The notes under the pieces: generated by a model
The model's database searches: none
Told to the model about the DNA's origin: nothing
What the model saw: the letters and a program-made list of their open reading frames with translations, nothing else
DNA from: Gigantopelta aegis
Taxonomy: Eukaryota > Mollusca > Gastropoda > Neomphalida > Peltospiridae
Length of the DNA: 64,000 nucleotides
Reading direction: 5' to 3'
Assembly (NCBI RefSeq): GCF_016097555.1
Contig: NC_054706.1
Coordinates: 50,113,513-50,177,512, forward strand
Translations under genes and position numbers: made by a program
Part shown: piece by piece, positions 63,746 to 64,000 of the stretch
How positions within the stretch are numbered: the first letter of the stretch is position 1
How the letters are laid out: each line of letters starts with the position of its first letter

Positions 63746-64000
63746 CTGAAAATTTAATAAAGAGCAGATATTTGTCAAGAAAATAGTATTCACAGACTAT
63801 ATTATACATATTAGGTATTAAAAGTATATTTTACATTATGTAAAATGTTGTTACATATTGAAGATGGTGAATAAAATATTTAAATATCAAAAACAGAAAC
63901 AAATTAATATCATAAAAAGGTACATGTATATCTTACAGTAATAACACCAACATTTCACAAAAATGAAATTTGCAATCAATCTAATCATGTATCAGACATC
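63746..64000 (-). other. Intron upstream of exon A
   Basis: The mannosidase gene continues to the right. No further exon is visible before the window ends. Confidence 0.6.

Overview
The window reads as nuclear DNA of a mollusc, most likely a gastropod (inferred, not proven). The signs are AT-rich sequence with short exons and long introns, consensus eukaryotic splice sites, several tRNA-derived SINE families of the kind common in molluscan genomes, a conodipine-type secreted phospholipase A2, and many small TIR elements. There is no prokaryotic gene organisation, CRISPR array, rRNA or functional tRNA gene that I can support.

Left part (1-10.6 kb). A 5'-truncated, internally deleted LINE with a 12-bp target duplication occupies 702-3372. 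After a perfect-looking foldback and unassigned AT-rich DNA comes the most interesting locus, on the minus strand. A 916-bp exon encodes almost a whole triose-phosphate-translocator (TPT/SLC35-like) membrane transporter. It ends in a consensus donor in phase 1. A 1.56-kb intron later, a 1.43-kb terminal exon begins after a consensus acceptor in the matching phase and encodes a membrane-anchored polysaccharide pyruvyl-transferase (PF04230-type). Spliced together they stay in frame: a predicted single protein of at least 782 residues joining a phosphate-ester transporter to a pyruvyltransferase. In fission yeast, Golgi pyruvylation of galactose uses a PEP-dependent pyruvyltransferase (Pvg1) plus separate TPT-type PEP transporters (Pet1/Pet2). 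This locus looks like both steps fused, a candidate Golgi PEP-import and glycan-pyruvylation machine.

Middle part (10.9-33.5 kb). A tandem segmental duplication (10.96-13.40 / 13.40-16.46 kb) preserves empty and filled insertion sites and dates a TTAA-specific MITE, which itself holds a second TTAA MITE. Next come SINEs, a LINE 3' end, a ~445-bp foldback, and a complete two-exon conodipine-like phospholipase A2 (25885-27831, +) whose intron holds a SINE inside a SINE. Then follow a MULE-like element with a 9-bp target duplication and a non-autonomous hAT element with an 8-bp target duplication.

Right part (33.6-63.8 kb). One minus-strand gene fills it: the C-terminal ~600 codons of a lysosomal alpha-mannosidase (GH38, MAN2B1-like) in 16 exons, from the zinc-binding histidine motif to the stop codon. 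The N-terminal catalytic exons lie beyond the right edge. Its introns are swollen by three large minisatellites (about 4.0, 2.0 and 1.15 kb), a coding-like GA-rich repeat, SINEs, TTAA MITEs, a Tc1/mariner-type MITE, a MULE, and a Harbinger remnant carrying a MADF-domain exon. One intron is of the GC-AG class. Several exon edges have nearby partial duplicates.

Both main enzymes act on glycans: one is predicted to add pyruvate ketals in the Golgi, the other trims mannose in lysosomes. Nothing in the sequence shows that they are functionally linked. I found no LTR element, retrovirus-like element or Polinton that I can support.
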